In this document: positions 52,619-64,000 of the stretch, piece after piece | Position numbering within the stretch: position 1 is the stretch's first letter | Layout of the letters: each line of letters opens with the position of its first letter | NCBI RefSeq assembly: GCF_018320785.1 | Contig: NC_054867.1 | Location: 31,685,855-31,749,854 of the forward strand | Source: Cheilinus undulatus | Lineage: Eukaryota; Chordata; Actinopteri; Labriformes; Labridae | Length of the DNA: 64,000 bases | Direction: 5' to 3' | Made by a program: the position numbers and the translations under genes | The notes under the pieces: generated by a model | Seen by the model: the letters and a program-made list of their open reading frames with translations, nothing else | Told to the model about the DNA's origin: nothing | Database searches by the model: none

Positions 52619-52944
52619 ATGAGCGCCAACGGGCCCGCCCCAGACCCAGCCCCTGCTGCGGCCCCAGAGGCCCCTCCCGCCTCGACCCCTGCCCCCGCCG
52701 CGGCCCCTGCTGCGGCCTCTGCCCCGGCCCCGGCCCCGGCTCCGGCTCCTGCGCCACCTCCCGCTCCGCCTGCCCAAACGTCCGGAACCATCCCGGTAGG
52801 TGCGTTGGCACAGAAGAAGCGGGCGCAGTATGCCAAAAGCAAGAAACAGGGCAGCAATGCCAACAGCAGGCCAGCCAGGGCTCTGTTCTGCCTAAACCTC
52901 AACAACCCCATACGCAGGGCCTGCATCAGCCTGGTGGAGTGGAA
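52619..52944 (+). CDS. cacna1d: L-type calcium channel alpha-1D (Cav1.3), first coding exon
   Basis: Cav1.3 is the pore subunit of an L-type voltage-gated calcium channel (heart pacemaking, hair cells, neurons, endocrine cells). The exon starts at acceptor 52,472/52,473. The first usable ATG is at 52,619 (context GCACCATGA), giving 108 codons plus two bases. Residues 6 to about 53 are an extreme Ala/Pro-rich leader. The conserved Cav1.3 cytoplasmic segment follows: [14 protein letters not shown], then Ser-Arg-Pro-Ala-Arg-Ala-Leu-Phe-Cys and Pro-Ile-Arg-Arg-Ala-Cys-Ile-Ser. It ends Val-Glu-Trp-Lys at the donor GGAA|GTATCC. Ala-Lys-Ser-Lys-Lys-Gln-Gly separates Cav1.3 from Cav1.2. Upstream in the same frame are remnants of the usual N-terminus, cut off by TAG (52553-52555). 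Confidence 0.9.
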
Positions 52945-53193
52945 GTATCCTTTATTGTGGCTTCATGTGGGGGCAGGCGCAGGTTTGAGTGTTCATGTTT
53001 GAATGAAGACCAGAAGTTGTTCCTAAAGTTGAATCCATTATATACTTTGTTTTTTAGACATTATAAAGAGAATAAATTATACATTATTTGAACAATAAGT
53101 CACTTAAAAGCTCTAATAAGCCAAAAAAATCAAAGTATTTTTAGTTTAATTGAATTTTTAGATTTTTTTAAAAATTATATATGTTTACATAAA

Positions 53194-53217
53194 ATATATA
53201 TATATATATATATATAT
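53194..53217 (+). repeat. (AT)n microsatellite
   Basis: About 12 TA/AT dinucleotides followed by related TATGTATTTATA sequence. Confidence 0.85.
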
Positions 53218-54639
53218 TTATATGTATTTATATTTATATTTGAGTAAATATCTTTGGGTTTTGATTACTGACATTAAAAATAATCTTGTTTGCAATGATA
53301 GTACTTATGATTTTCTGACCTTTTAAAGCTCTATGGGGAAGTTTTTGGCCACAAACAAAAAAAAAATCATGAAAAACAGCACAGATGACTCTGTGCAAGC
53401 CTCAAAAGTAAACAAACCTTCAGGATAAAGACAGATTATTTCTGACTTTTAGAGGAAAACATGATGTGATTTTTTTAGTTAAAAAGAAAATCTACGTTAC
53501 ATTAAACAAGACAAACTCATCAAAGGAATAACAAGTTCCACTTTGTCCACAGGGGGCGCCAAAATCAATACGGAGTAAAACTTCCTCACAGGAGCTTAAA
53601 TAGAGCACTTGATAATGATTAGGTGTTGCCAGGTTTGATTATAGGTTCTCCTTATCTTCAGCTCATGTGTGAACCTTATTTGTATTCAGGTAGTTTTATG
53701 TGCTGTGTAGTAAAGTAGAAACTGTAATTTGACATAAAATGGCACATTCTCCTGGGTCCTATTTAGAAATGATGTCATACTGAATTAAAAAAAAGGTTCT
53801 CACAAAAAGATTAAGAGAGAGTCACGGTATCCTAAAATACTCATGGAGTATTAGGCTGTGCGACTGTCGGGAGGGTTTTTTGCTAAAGCAGATGCTGTCA
53901 TCACAAAAGCCATCAGATGTTATAAAGGAGATTGCCTCACGTGAGTCTCACAGATATATTTCATAATCCACCTTTGTGTGTTTGCCCAAAAATGTCAATG
54001 GGGATTTACTACCAGTACACTTTGTGAGATTCAGCTGTGGCCTTGTCAGGGGTCACATATCGCTCTGTTTGGACTTTACACAGAAACAGTGAAACACTGC
54101 TGCATGGTTGTTTCCCTACCCTGTCAGCATGAGTGAAACTGACTAATGTGTGGTTAGGTTGGTGGTCAAATCAAGCACAGTTTATTGTGAGGGAATATCT
54201 TTAAACTTGACATAATAATCCACTTGGACATCAGGATGAAGTGATTAGAATTAGATGGCCAAAAATCAAATTCAACCGTGATCTCTAAAAAAGTTGCTCA
54301 TAATTCATATGCCAGAAATCATTACTCCGCTTCATACACACATCTAAAGGGATAAATGATGAAGTCATGTTTTTTTTAACCAAAAATGAAACTTCACTTT
54401 CACATCATTAGCATCCTGAGAAATACTTTGTGACCATTACACAGGGCAATGGTGACTGTTTGAAATGTACACCTCGAGGTAATACTTCAAATTAAATTAA
54501 GTTTAGTAGTGTAGCTCATTCTGGCTGGAAATATAGATTCATAATTAATTAAAGCTTCTGTGAGGACTTTACTGGTAGCGGCTGGTTATGAACAGACTGA
54601 AATTGAAACTGATGTTTTTTATCACCTACAAGAGCAAAA

Positions 54640-57475
54640 GTACAGAAGTATATTAGGCCCAGGTTTGAAGGAAAAGATAATGTGCACTTTGAGAACAACA
54701 TTGAAAGGAGGAGAAAGGTTGAGAACAAAATTGAAATTTCAAAAATAAAGTCGAAAAACAATTTGGAGGAAAAAAAGTCAAAATTTTAGAGTTAAGTCAA
54801 TCCTTATTAGACCATAACAAACAGTGGATCTTGAATGCCTTGTATTGATTAACATGTGAAACTGCACTTCAGAATTGGATTTAACAACAGAGAGATTATT
54901 TCTCTTTCAGGCTGGCAACACACTACACGATTTTAAGGATTTGTCTCCTCCGATGATTTTAGGGGCATATCCCGAGTGGAGACTTGTTGCAAACAGTGAT
55001 TTGTCTGAATAATCAAAGTGTGTAGAGTAGGGGTGGGACGAGACACTTATCTCACAAGACGAGACGAGACAAGATTTGGGCACACGAGACACGAGACGAG
55101 ACAAGATTTTACACTTTTTTTTTTTAATTTTGGAAAAAAAAGACATGGGTGGATAATATGTCCTTTATACAACTGAAAGCCATAATTACAACACATTCAG
55201 GTCTACTCAAAAATGTTTGAACGAAGTACTGAATAGGCTATGAATGCTTCCAAAGAGTATGTTATGTCTAACTTTGACTCAAACTTTACATTTTAATGCT
55301 CTTCAAATCAAACCTTTCATTTTAACAGTCTACAAAATCTTAAATTTACTACACTATGCACTCATCGCTACAATTACAATAACTATTTTTAATATTATAC
55401 TTAAATGTATATAATAAAAGCATTAAGATTATTTTAACAGTATTTTAAGCAATGTTTACAACAGACTGAAATATAGAGAGCTGCATCAGTAAAATCAAAC
55501 TATTTTTCATTCTCTTTAAGGACATCCATATTTAAAACACTCAAAATAAATCTTTAAGTCAATAACACATTGTGATTTAAAGAAATAGATTATTTTATCG
55601 TGTTGTGGTCTTTTTTCTCATATGAGCTTTAACAGTGTTGAATACGACGCACAGATGAGCGTGTGTGTTAATGTGTGTGCGTTGGTGAGTGAGTGTGTGT
55701 CTCTGCTGTCATACAACAAACAGGGCGCATTTCACTGAGGCTTTAACTTCCCTTTTTGGAGCTAACAGTGGACTCTGTGGCGCTCAAACAGAGTTATTTT
55801 AGCTAGGTTTACCGCTGCAGTATGCAGACCCTTTGCGCTACACATATTAAGCTTCTGACTGATCATAAGCACAGCCAACAGCTGATGGATGTGTGACTGA
55901 CAGACGGTGAGACACAAATAGCAGCACTACGAGCAAGTCTGTGCGCATACATGAACTAAATAAATGCTGTTTTCTCCTCATGGAGACTGCACAGGCTTTC
56001 ACCAGCAGCATTTCATCAATTCACACCGTTATGATGATGCACTGGGGGATGATATACGGCCCAAGTAGTGCACTTGGGGGGGGGGGGGTCATCTTAATGG
56101 ATACCGGATCAGCTCCGTTTCCTCAGTTGCTCTCTCACCAACTGTTTTAAAGTATCCAGGGCATGTTTGTGATCTTTTATAACTTCCAGTTTGGTTCTGT
56201 TTCCTGTAAGGAGAGCTGCTGCTCCAAGTGTCTGCGCAATATTGATCTCGCGAGATTGATTTTTCCACGACAAGAAATTTCGTGGCATTTTGATCTCGTC
56301 ACACCCCTAGTGTAGAGTCAACTGGATTATTTTACTGCTCCAAATCACATCATAGCCTCCCAGACCTTGAACATACTAAACATGTTTAGCAGGTTGTAAT
56401 GCCTCTGACAGAGTGCCCACACAACTAGTGAGAGCAAGCAGACTAGGAAGCGGCACCAGCTGGATGTTATGTACTCTCACCGCTCACAGCTTTACTTTCA
56501 TTCCAGCCCAGATTTTAACCTGATACTTTTCTTTGTTTTATGACTTTTTTTGCAGCGACTGTGACACGTGCTATGACAGCCTGGGGTGAAAGGACAGCAA
56601 GCAGAGGAATTCGATAGTCATCCATGTTTAATTTTATTCTTAAATCACATTGGATTATACAAGATTCTGTGAAATCTCGTGTAGGGGAATCTTCACTGTG
56701 GGGTTGGTGGCAGGGTGCCAGGTGTGTGGTTTCCATTGGTCGGGAGGTCAGGCTGAGAGGATCATAATATGAAAAAATGTTTGAAATTGTCTTTTTGTCT
56801 GTGGTCTCCGTGTTTTAAAATCGTTCAAGATTTGAAAATTGATGTGTGTGGCCAGCCTTATCTTAACAGAGTGTTGTTGTCAGTGTTAAGTGCTGTTATG
56901 TTTACATGGACCATTTGTAATTGGAATAAATGCCTGATCGGAATTAATATGCTTCATATACACACTCCGTTCAGAATAAAATCTTTTTTCTTTTTTTTTA
57001 AATAAAAAATCTAATATAAATATAAAATCAAAAATATAGATATAAAAATTATATATAAAAACATTGAAAAAAATATATAAAATGATTAATATGAAATATA
57101 TATTTTTAAAAATTTCTTGTTCTACAGCAAACTGTTTATAGATTTAACCAGTGGGACAATACGGCGCATTTCAGATTGAGATGCATGAGCATGCGTATCT
57201 GAGTCGTATCTCTCAGTGTCCATGTGTACAGACGTTGTAATCTCTGATCTGAATGAATTTAATCTAATTGTGAATGCTCATGTAACCGCAGCCAATGTCA
57301 CGTTGCTGTGGCTCTGGCAGCTCCCACTGCTGTCAGTCATGTCTGTGGCACCTTATTTATGAAATTGTATTTCGACTTTTTTGACGACATTTCGCTTCTC
57401 ATCTTTTGACTTTATTGTCAACGTGCGCATTATTATTTCTCGTCCTTCACCCATGGCCCTAATCCTCTTCCATAC
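54640..57475. mobile_element. Possible older fold-back element split by a hAT insertion
   Basis: The left end has ACAGAAGTATATTAGGCCC and inner AAATAAAGTCGAAAAAC units. The right end has GGCCCTAATCCTCTTCC and inner GTATTTCGACTTTTTTGACG. In reverse complement the ends are alike and resemble the ends of 6326-6785. Pairing over 2.8 kb is inferred, and the hAT element at 55,028-56,309 explains much of the spacing. Confidence 0.35.
55028..56309. mobile_element. hAT-type non-autonomous element, 1,282 bp, exact target duplication
   Basis: Ends TAGGGGTGGGACGAGAC (left) and TAGGGGTGTGACGAGATC (reverse complement of right) form inverted repeats. A perfect 8-bp duplication, GTGTAGAG, flanks it at 55020-55027 and 56310-56317. 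Subterminal regions are rich in ACGAGAC motifs. There is no transposase frame. A G-run of 11 lies near 56,078. Confidence 0.88.
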
Positions 57476-58182
57476 TAAAGAAATGATCAGCAACAAGATC
57501 ATACAGTTATTTTAATGCCTTACACCTGTCCACTAGGTGAAGTCATAAACTGATGAAAAATACAAATAGTCTTTGCATTTTTTCACGTCAAATATTTACA
57601 GTGAGTTAATACATTTAGATGGCACTATCTACTAGGAAGCACCACACAAGTACAAAACAAAATTAGCAAAGTGTCAGAGCTACCACTTTGTCTGCAGGGG
57701 GCAATTAACACAAACTTAAAAGTTCCTCAGAGTAACTTTAATACAATATTATACAAAGACAGACCAAACAATAGGTGATTTCAGACTGCTTTTCAAAATG
57801 CATTTTCAGTTTTCCTTCTCTTTTAATTACCATAGGACTTCTTTACTCCTAGGTTGGGATACTAGTTAAACATAATTTCAAACTAAGCGATAAGAAAATG
57901 TTAGCAGCTGAATCAACCTGACATCACTTCACAAGTAGAGTTAGCCTGAACTTTTTTAGTCCATGTTCACTTTCCAAAGGGGTGTGAATAATGGCTGTGG
58001 ATCAAAATGCCTCTGAAATCCAGTGTCATTTCTAAATTAGTTCTGTAAATTAGTAATAAGGCATTAAATGTGTAAAGGTTTTAAGGACACACAAGTGGAT
58101 TCAACAAGTTTCTCTTGATTATTTTATCTTCTTGCTTTTACACGATTTTCCTCCATGTCTTCCTTAACCTGGTTTTTCTCAG

Positions 58183-58288
58183 GCCATTTGATATCTTTAT
58201 ATTAATTGCTATTTTTGCCAACTGTATGGCCTTAGCTGTCTATATCCCCTTCCCTGAAGATGATTCCAACTCCACAAACCACGACCTG
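58183..58288 (+). CDS. cacna1d: Cav1.3 second coding exon (domain I, segment S1)
   Basis: Completes Lys from the split codon, then Pro-Phe-Asp-Ile-Phe-Ile-Leu, the IS1 membrane helix with [12 protein letters not shown], and the acidic linker [11 protein letters not shown]. The borders are CTCAG|GCC and CTG|GTGAGT (phase 0 exit). Matches human CACNA1D with few changes. Confidence 0.95.
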
Positions 58289-61200
58289 GTGAGTAACCTC
58301 TTTTTTAAATCAGCTTGCTTGTTGTGGCACCTGTGTGGAAACACTTGCATTGCTTTACATAATTTTCTTACAGATTCTTATTGCTCATGTTATCTAAACC
58401 TTTTCTGCCTAGCCTGAATTAAGAGCTGGTGTATATAAAATGGATGATTATGCTGTTTGTTAGAAATATAAAAATATTTGGGCTATGTTTGTAATGAGGA
58501 TAAAAAGAAGGATAAAAAGATTATCCCCTCTGATGGCAGTTGTTGTCTTCTTGTTTGCTTAGTGTTTATCTGCCCTATTTGTTAAATTGTTTCGGAATAT
58601 GTAAAAAATGTGTCATAACTTATTGATTCTCTTAAGGTTGATCGTATCATCATGTATAGGTTAAAATAGAAGCTGTAGTCAAAGATTTGCAGGGATAGAG
58701 TATATTGAATACAGTATATCTTGAGTATATTGCTTCATCATGCAGATCTGAAGTGTGTGCAGTGCCTACACACACAGAAACACTCTGACAACTATCCTCA
58801 TCGGTGCTTTATCATGTCTTACTTTCCCCGTACAGAGGTTTTATTCGGCTTTCTATTTTTAGATTTTCTCGTCATTGCACCACTCTGTGCACCTTTTGCA
58901 TTTATGTCTGTGTGATGAATTATGGGTGATGTAGTAACATAAGCATTGTTACACAGGATGAGTGTGCTCTTAGAAAAGGCAGACAAACACAGTGAACGTG
59001 GAGTGTAGCTGTAGTGGTTAATGATTCATGCTTATACAGTGTGTCTGCACACGTTTGAATGTTCTGGAAAGGATCATATTAGAGTGAGGTGTATCAACCT
59101 GCTGTGTCTGATCAGCAGGAGTGTTACTCTGCTGGACTCACTGTGCTAGATAATCTACAGCTTTGGTACAAAGTGTGTCTGGTATACTTTGAAGAAGTAG
59201 GGTGTACTGCTTCTCAGTGTGACCTCCTGGAGGGTGACCTCAGGGTGTTTGTTTGCACAGTGGTGCATCAGGGGAAAGTGGGCCATCTGGGACAGTACGG
59301 TGTCTGGTGCAGTTTATCTACAGTCTGTTGTCAGGAGTAGTCAGGTCTTTGAAAGAGGTGGAATGTCCTAAAATCATCAACTTTGGGTGAAGGGAACAAA
59401 TTTATAATGTTAGACTGGTCATCAGTTAGTAGCTTTAGTCTCCATCTTATTCTGAATCTTTACATTATAGGGCTGTTCCCTTAAGGATGTTTACTACATA
59501 TAACATGAATGACATGTTTATTCCAGTGATAGGGAATGTGATCCAGTGTAACAACATCATAATAGAGTTTAAGATGACCATCCAGTTAATCAGATTGATG
59601 CCACTGACATGTCACAGACGGATATCTGGACTGTGATCGGTTTGACAGGTGATTTTTCTTTTGTGGTAACTTTTTGTGAAGCCCCTAAACTGAGGTTAAG
59701 AATTGCACGGTACAACATATGATACGATACAATTTGATTTGATACCATACAATACGATGCGATACATGGCCAGTGATGATGACAATATTATGATGCAGCG
59801 ATACCAGGATGAACCAAATATTACTAGATAACTATAAATGTATCCATCCGGATTGATATATGATTGACTGAAGGACACAAAATGCAGTAGAAGTGGGCCA
59901 TACCAAAATTTTGATACCGTTCAGCCTTCTACATATTTTTCAGCAATATATGGTGGTTATTTGGTTAAAGACTTATGAGCAGCTTAATGTATGTGTGATG
60001 ATTGCGGCTCTGTCCTGCTGTGAATTGAGCTGTAAGCATTAATTTCAATTCTTATTACTGATTTACTCCCAGTGATAATTATTCTGGACTCCCTTTACTG
60101 CACATGGCTGTTGACTACATTTCACCAGGTTAAAATGTTACAGATTGACTTTGGGGAACACTAGTACCATAGCGCGTCACCATCATGTGATGCCCGAGAA
60201 ACAAACGATTCACGTCACAATCGCATATTATATTAATATCTACAATCCTGAATCTATTTTTAATTTTTAAACGTTCTTTATTACACACTTAGTGCAGTTT
60301 CAACACCGGACACGCTGCGTGTAATTTGCTCCTTGAGCCGTTTGCATCACAGATGTTGCTGTAGGTGTGTGGCTCGTTAGCTGCGCTGATAGCATTTGCA
60401 GCGCTGGCTATGTGTCAGTGATGTTTACATTGCTGTGTCTGACATACTTACGTACTGTCTGCACTGCCTTTGGAGCCTCGAGTTGCCCAGTCCGTCCCTT
60501 TTTTTCCAAAAAGAAAAGTTTTAAGACTCGCTGTGGATTCTCCAATCCTAGGTAAGATGAACCGTGACCTGACGTGTATGCTAAGTGTGCTAAACTAATA
60601 TAGCCCGGTGCATATTCCCTAATTCACTTCATAAATACCGTTCACATGGAGTAAAGAAATAAGTTGATTGTCAGCCAACAACTGTTTGCTGGCACGGATA
60701 ATTGTGCTACGGTTTAATGAGTGACCATTTTAACTGGTTCCTATGTGTCAAATGTTTCTGACACTTTCAGCTTAAAAGTCACCAGTCAACAAGGGCACCT
60801 GTTAAAATATAACACCTGCTCTACAGTTTTAAAGTGAAGGCTTTGGATTTATGATTGTTTTTTTTTTCACTGACTAGTTTCTGATAAACACCTTTCATGC
60901 TTGAGCCCACACATTTTACTCATAATATCTTGCAGTTGAAGCACCAATTACTTTTTTCTTTCTCATTATTGTAAATAGCTCATAAAAATGCTACACATAT
61001 GTTAAAAATCATTATCTTGAGCACATTTTGTTAAAGAGGGGGTATTATACTTTTCTGATTTTTAAAACATAAAAATAAAGTCACAATGTTGGGTGTCTGT
61101 ACTTCACGTATGCAAATTTTCAAACAGCAAGATAAACGTATGTGGCAGTAATCTTGGAATTAGAGTGTAAACTGATGAAAACGGTTCGTTGGGAATCTCT

Positions 61201-64000
61201 CCGAGATCTTCCCGAGACAAGAACTGATGAAGTCGTCACAATAGGATCTCCTGACTGGTTCGTCCGTGCTGCCAGCAAAGTGGAACAGACCGCCCCCACA
61301 GGGCCTTTTAGCCATTTAGCCATTTAGTAACACAGTAATTAAACACATACCAAACAGATACGTCCTTCTCTATCCTTCGCTGCTGCTGGTTTTCTTCCCC
61401 CTCTCTCTCCAAACTATCAGGGTCAAACTCCGGGTCTAACACGTACGTACGTACGTATATCAAAATTTGCCTTATTTTACTCAGTCGGACCGGTTCATTC
61501 AAAGTTTACAAGTACTAGCATAGCAATATAGCCACACTGGAGGGGGTGGGCACAAAACATTGAGTCCTGCCACCGGCCAGCCTCTGGAAAATCGGCCAGG
61601 AGTTTTTGGAGCTGTAAACCATGTGAAGCTACTACGTGGGTATCAGAGAGATGGTGTAAAGCTTTGAAAAAAGGCATAATGTCAAATATTAATATCCTGC
61701 CCCTTAATACACAGATGCTGGAATTATCACCTCATTTTAAGAAGTAAGGAATGTGTTTTGAATCAGTAATCTGTTGAATTGTGACCCATAGATTTGGAAT
61801 CAAATTGAATTGTGTGCTACTTGAAAATGCACATCCTCGGAAGGCAATAGTGTTTGTCGACTGCAGCTACAAGAGTGGAACATATATATGAGGAAACAGC
61901 AGGATGTCATAAAAGACAGACTCACAGACAGATCTCTCCTTGGACTCATATGTTACTTTCACTATTTTATTTCACCGCCTATGGAGGAGTTAATGATGAT
62001 GGCTGAACAAAGTTTGGACTGTCTTGTCATACTACAGAGCTCTGTGTTGATGTTTTCTTTGTTTTTATTCTATAATTAGAATTACCCTCTGTTACTGACC
62101 ATGTCTTATTATTTTTTTCCAGAGCTGGGTTTTTAACACAGCGCAGTAAACGTTGTGGGCCACCTGCAGCCCAATGTGAGATGTAATTTTTTTTAAATTT
62201 CATTTCAATTAGGACCACTTTATTAAAAAAACACATGATTTGTAAATATAATTATTTGTCCTCATTAGCAGTTATTAATTTGCACTCACTACCATTATTT
62301 ATATTTGGCAGTGTGGCTGTTCTTACATCTCACTGCCCTTCCACAATAAGAGGAAAGCATCATGCAGGAACAGCACTCATACCTGCCTTTCCTGTGACAA
62401 CAATGAAAGCCTTAGGCAGGGAGAGAAGCAGGCCAAAAAAAACAAAAAAAAAAAACAGAGTAGAGCAGGACAACAGTGACAACAGAATGACATTGATAAA
62501 GTCAGAAGTGGAATAAAGGAGGAGCTGGGGTGGAGGAGGCTTAAAGTGAATCAGCTGGCTGTCAGCTGATGAGGACTTGCATGAGATCAGCTGATATCAA
62601 TGATATGGCAGTGCTTGTCTTTGTGAACGGCCAGAACTAAAGCTGTTCACTAACATTTTTTTTTTTACAGAAATAATATTTAGGGAGGTACTGAAAGTAC
62701 TGCAGATTCCCTTCCCAACTATTTGACAAACTACAGGAGTTCTGTATTTGCTTTTACAGCAGCTTTAAACACAGGCAGAGCTGCTGCTGATGGAAATGGA
62801 GACAAGTTCTGAAGAAGTTTGTTATAAATTTGCACACATAACAAGGCAGATTTTTCCATGACGGTGATTAAAGGGATTCCATGACTATTTTTAAATATGT
62901 CTGGATACCAAATTATCATGTTAGTGCCCAAGCTTAAAATACCCTGTTGTTTTTTTTCTTAAACTTTGTTTGACTGCTGTCTGAGAACATCCTTTTGTCT
63001 CCTTTCTTGACTAGTTTGCTTTCATCACACTGCCATCATTTCTGTCATAAGCTCCATAGTGAGGAGCTCTGAATGGATGTGGTGAATCATGCCAGGAAAC
63101 TCTATCTTGAACATTGTTTTTTTATATTACAGTATTGGAATTTAGCACCATGATGGTGATCAATACATTTTTCACATTATGATGATATATCGTATTGCTG
63201 TATTGATACTCTGCCCAGATTAAATTTAAGCATTTCTCTGAGAGAGAGGAGTCTGGAGATGTTTAATTGTTGACTCTATTAATGATCAAACAGCGAGCTA
63301 TTCTGCATCACAAGTCAGCTCTTATTATAGAAATCAAAGCTGTAGGTGTAAACATTAGTTTGGTGGATAGTTTGACACTTCTTAATACTGCTTTCTGTTA
63401 CAGTACCTACAGGGAAACCAAAGTGTACTATTTGTTACTTGATAGACATGAGACATGCTCGCTCTAAATATGAGTTTCAGGTTGGATTTATGGATGTGCC
63501 TGTTAAGAAAGACTGACAATGTCACATTTAAGTGCCCTGCTTACCCGGTGATCCTGGACTGAGCATCATTAGTGCAGATTTAAAGCTCATTAGACAGGAT
63601 TATTATAAGGATGTGAGGACAAGACATGATGAAGATATAAGATTGTTTATCTTAAAGTGGCTTCTTTCTAGTAAAGGAGGAAGCTTAACTTTTCTGAGCA
63701 TGCTTCTTTTCTGCACTTTATATGTTTTTGCTGATACTCTCCTGATCCTCGTCCAGGTCTACAGACAACCCTTCACTGCTTGCACAGGACTTTGGTTTAA
63801 TTCTGCCGGCTCAACATTAAAACAGATACCATGGGAGGAGGAGAGGGGGTGAATAATGCGTTCCTTCCCCGTTTTCAGCAGAGGCAGAACAATAGATAGT
63901 TTGTAGGGCAGGTGTGCCAGCTTGGCCTTGTTGTTCTACAGCGCTCACGCTGTAGTCACAGGAGGAGCGTTAGCGGGAAAATAACAAAAATGCTGAGCTT
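58289..64000 (+). other. Next cacna1d intron, runs off the window
   Basis: The next expected exon (starting Glu-Lys-Val-Glu-Tyr-Ala-Phe) was not found before 64,000. Repeat-like blocks include an ATACGATA-rich region at about 59,695-59,830, a short inverted element at about 61,035-61,715, and (ACGT)n at 61,440-61,457. Confidence 0.55.
61035..61715. mobile_element. Probable MITE flanked by TTAA
   Basis: The left border reads TTAAAGAGGGGGTATTATAC. The right border reads ATCCTGCCCCTTAATAC, giving TTAA at both edges and short G-rich/C-rich inverted ends. The interior has no transposase. Borders and superfamily are tentative. Confidence 0.4.

Larger units (their letters stand above)
52945..58182 (+). 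other. cacna1d intron between the first two coding exons
   Basis: About 5.2 kb, phase 2. Holds an (AT)n tract (53,194-53,217), a hAT element (55,028-56,309), probable arms of an older fold-back element (about 54,640 and 57,475), and two copies of a short dispersed repeat (53,547-53,600 and 57,694-57,742). Confidence 0.6.

Noticed and set aside
52377-52926. Long antisense Gly/Ala-rich frames over the first cacna1d exon
   Set aside because: They mirror the GC-rich Pro/Ala codons of the real exon and have no independent support.
36402-63230. CRISPR-like or clustered-repeat system among the ATACGATA blocks (36.4, 59.7 and 63.2 kb)
   Set aside because: These are diverged ends of eukaryotic DNA transposons, with no regular repeat-spacer pattern and no associated genes.

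Overview
This window is vertebrate nuclear DNA, almost certainly from a teleost fish. Exons are short and separated by AT-rich introns with GT/AG borders. The repeats are typical of fish: Tc1-like and hAT elements, a tRNA-derived SINE, fold-back elements with internal minisatellites, and a non-LTR retrotransposon fragment. I recognise four protein-coding loci by reading the exons directly.

Layout. (1) 1-5,736: first coding exon and start of a long first intron of a bicaudal-D gene (bicd2-like), minus strand, with its promoter near 5,740-5,960. (2) 10,799-15,202: a complete seven-exon plus-strand gene for a 123-residue hydrophobic protein with about four membrane segments, which I could not assign to a known family. 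Its fourth intron holds nested transposons. (3) 18,151-33,608: a complete 14-exon transketolase gene, minus strand, 628 codons, every splice phase matching. (4) about 50,000 to beyond the window: the 5' end of an L-type calcium channel alpha-1D gene (cacna1d), plus strand, with a non-coding 5' exon and the first two coding exons. The transketolase and cacna1d genes are head to head across about 16 kb with no recognised gene. TKT and CACNA1D are also neighbours in human 3p21, which supports both calls.

Most notable observation. The transketolase frame is intact, but residues that human TKT uses for catalysis are changed. The cofactor-activating glutamate (human E366) is glutamine, a phosphate-binding serine (S345) is leucine, the pyrimidine-stacking phenylalanine (F389) is leucine, D424 is glutamate and Q428 is leucine. 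Residues holding the thiamine diphosphate and metal in the other domain are kept. This looks like a diverged paralogue that may be a pseudo-enzyme.

Other points of interest. The first coding exon of cacna1d carries an upstream in-frame remnant of the usual Cav1.3 N-terminus, interrupted by a stop, so the NSCaTE calmodulin site appears to be missing and is replaced by a proline/alanine-rich leader. The small membrane-protein gene is a candidate for an undescribed family. Several transposons have exact target-site duplications and can be delimited to the base. No bacterial, viral or CRISPR feature is present, and I see no multi-gene system beyond these four loci.
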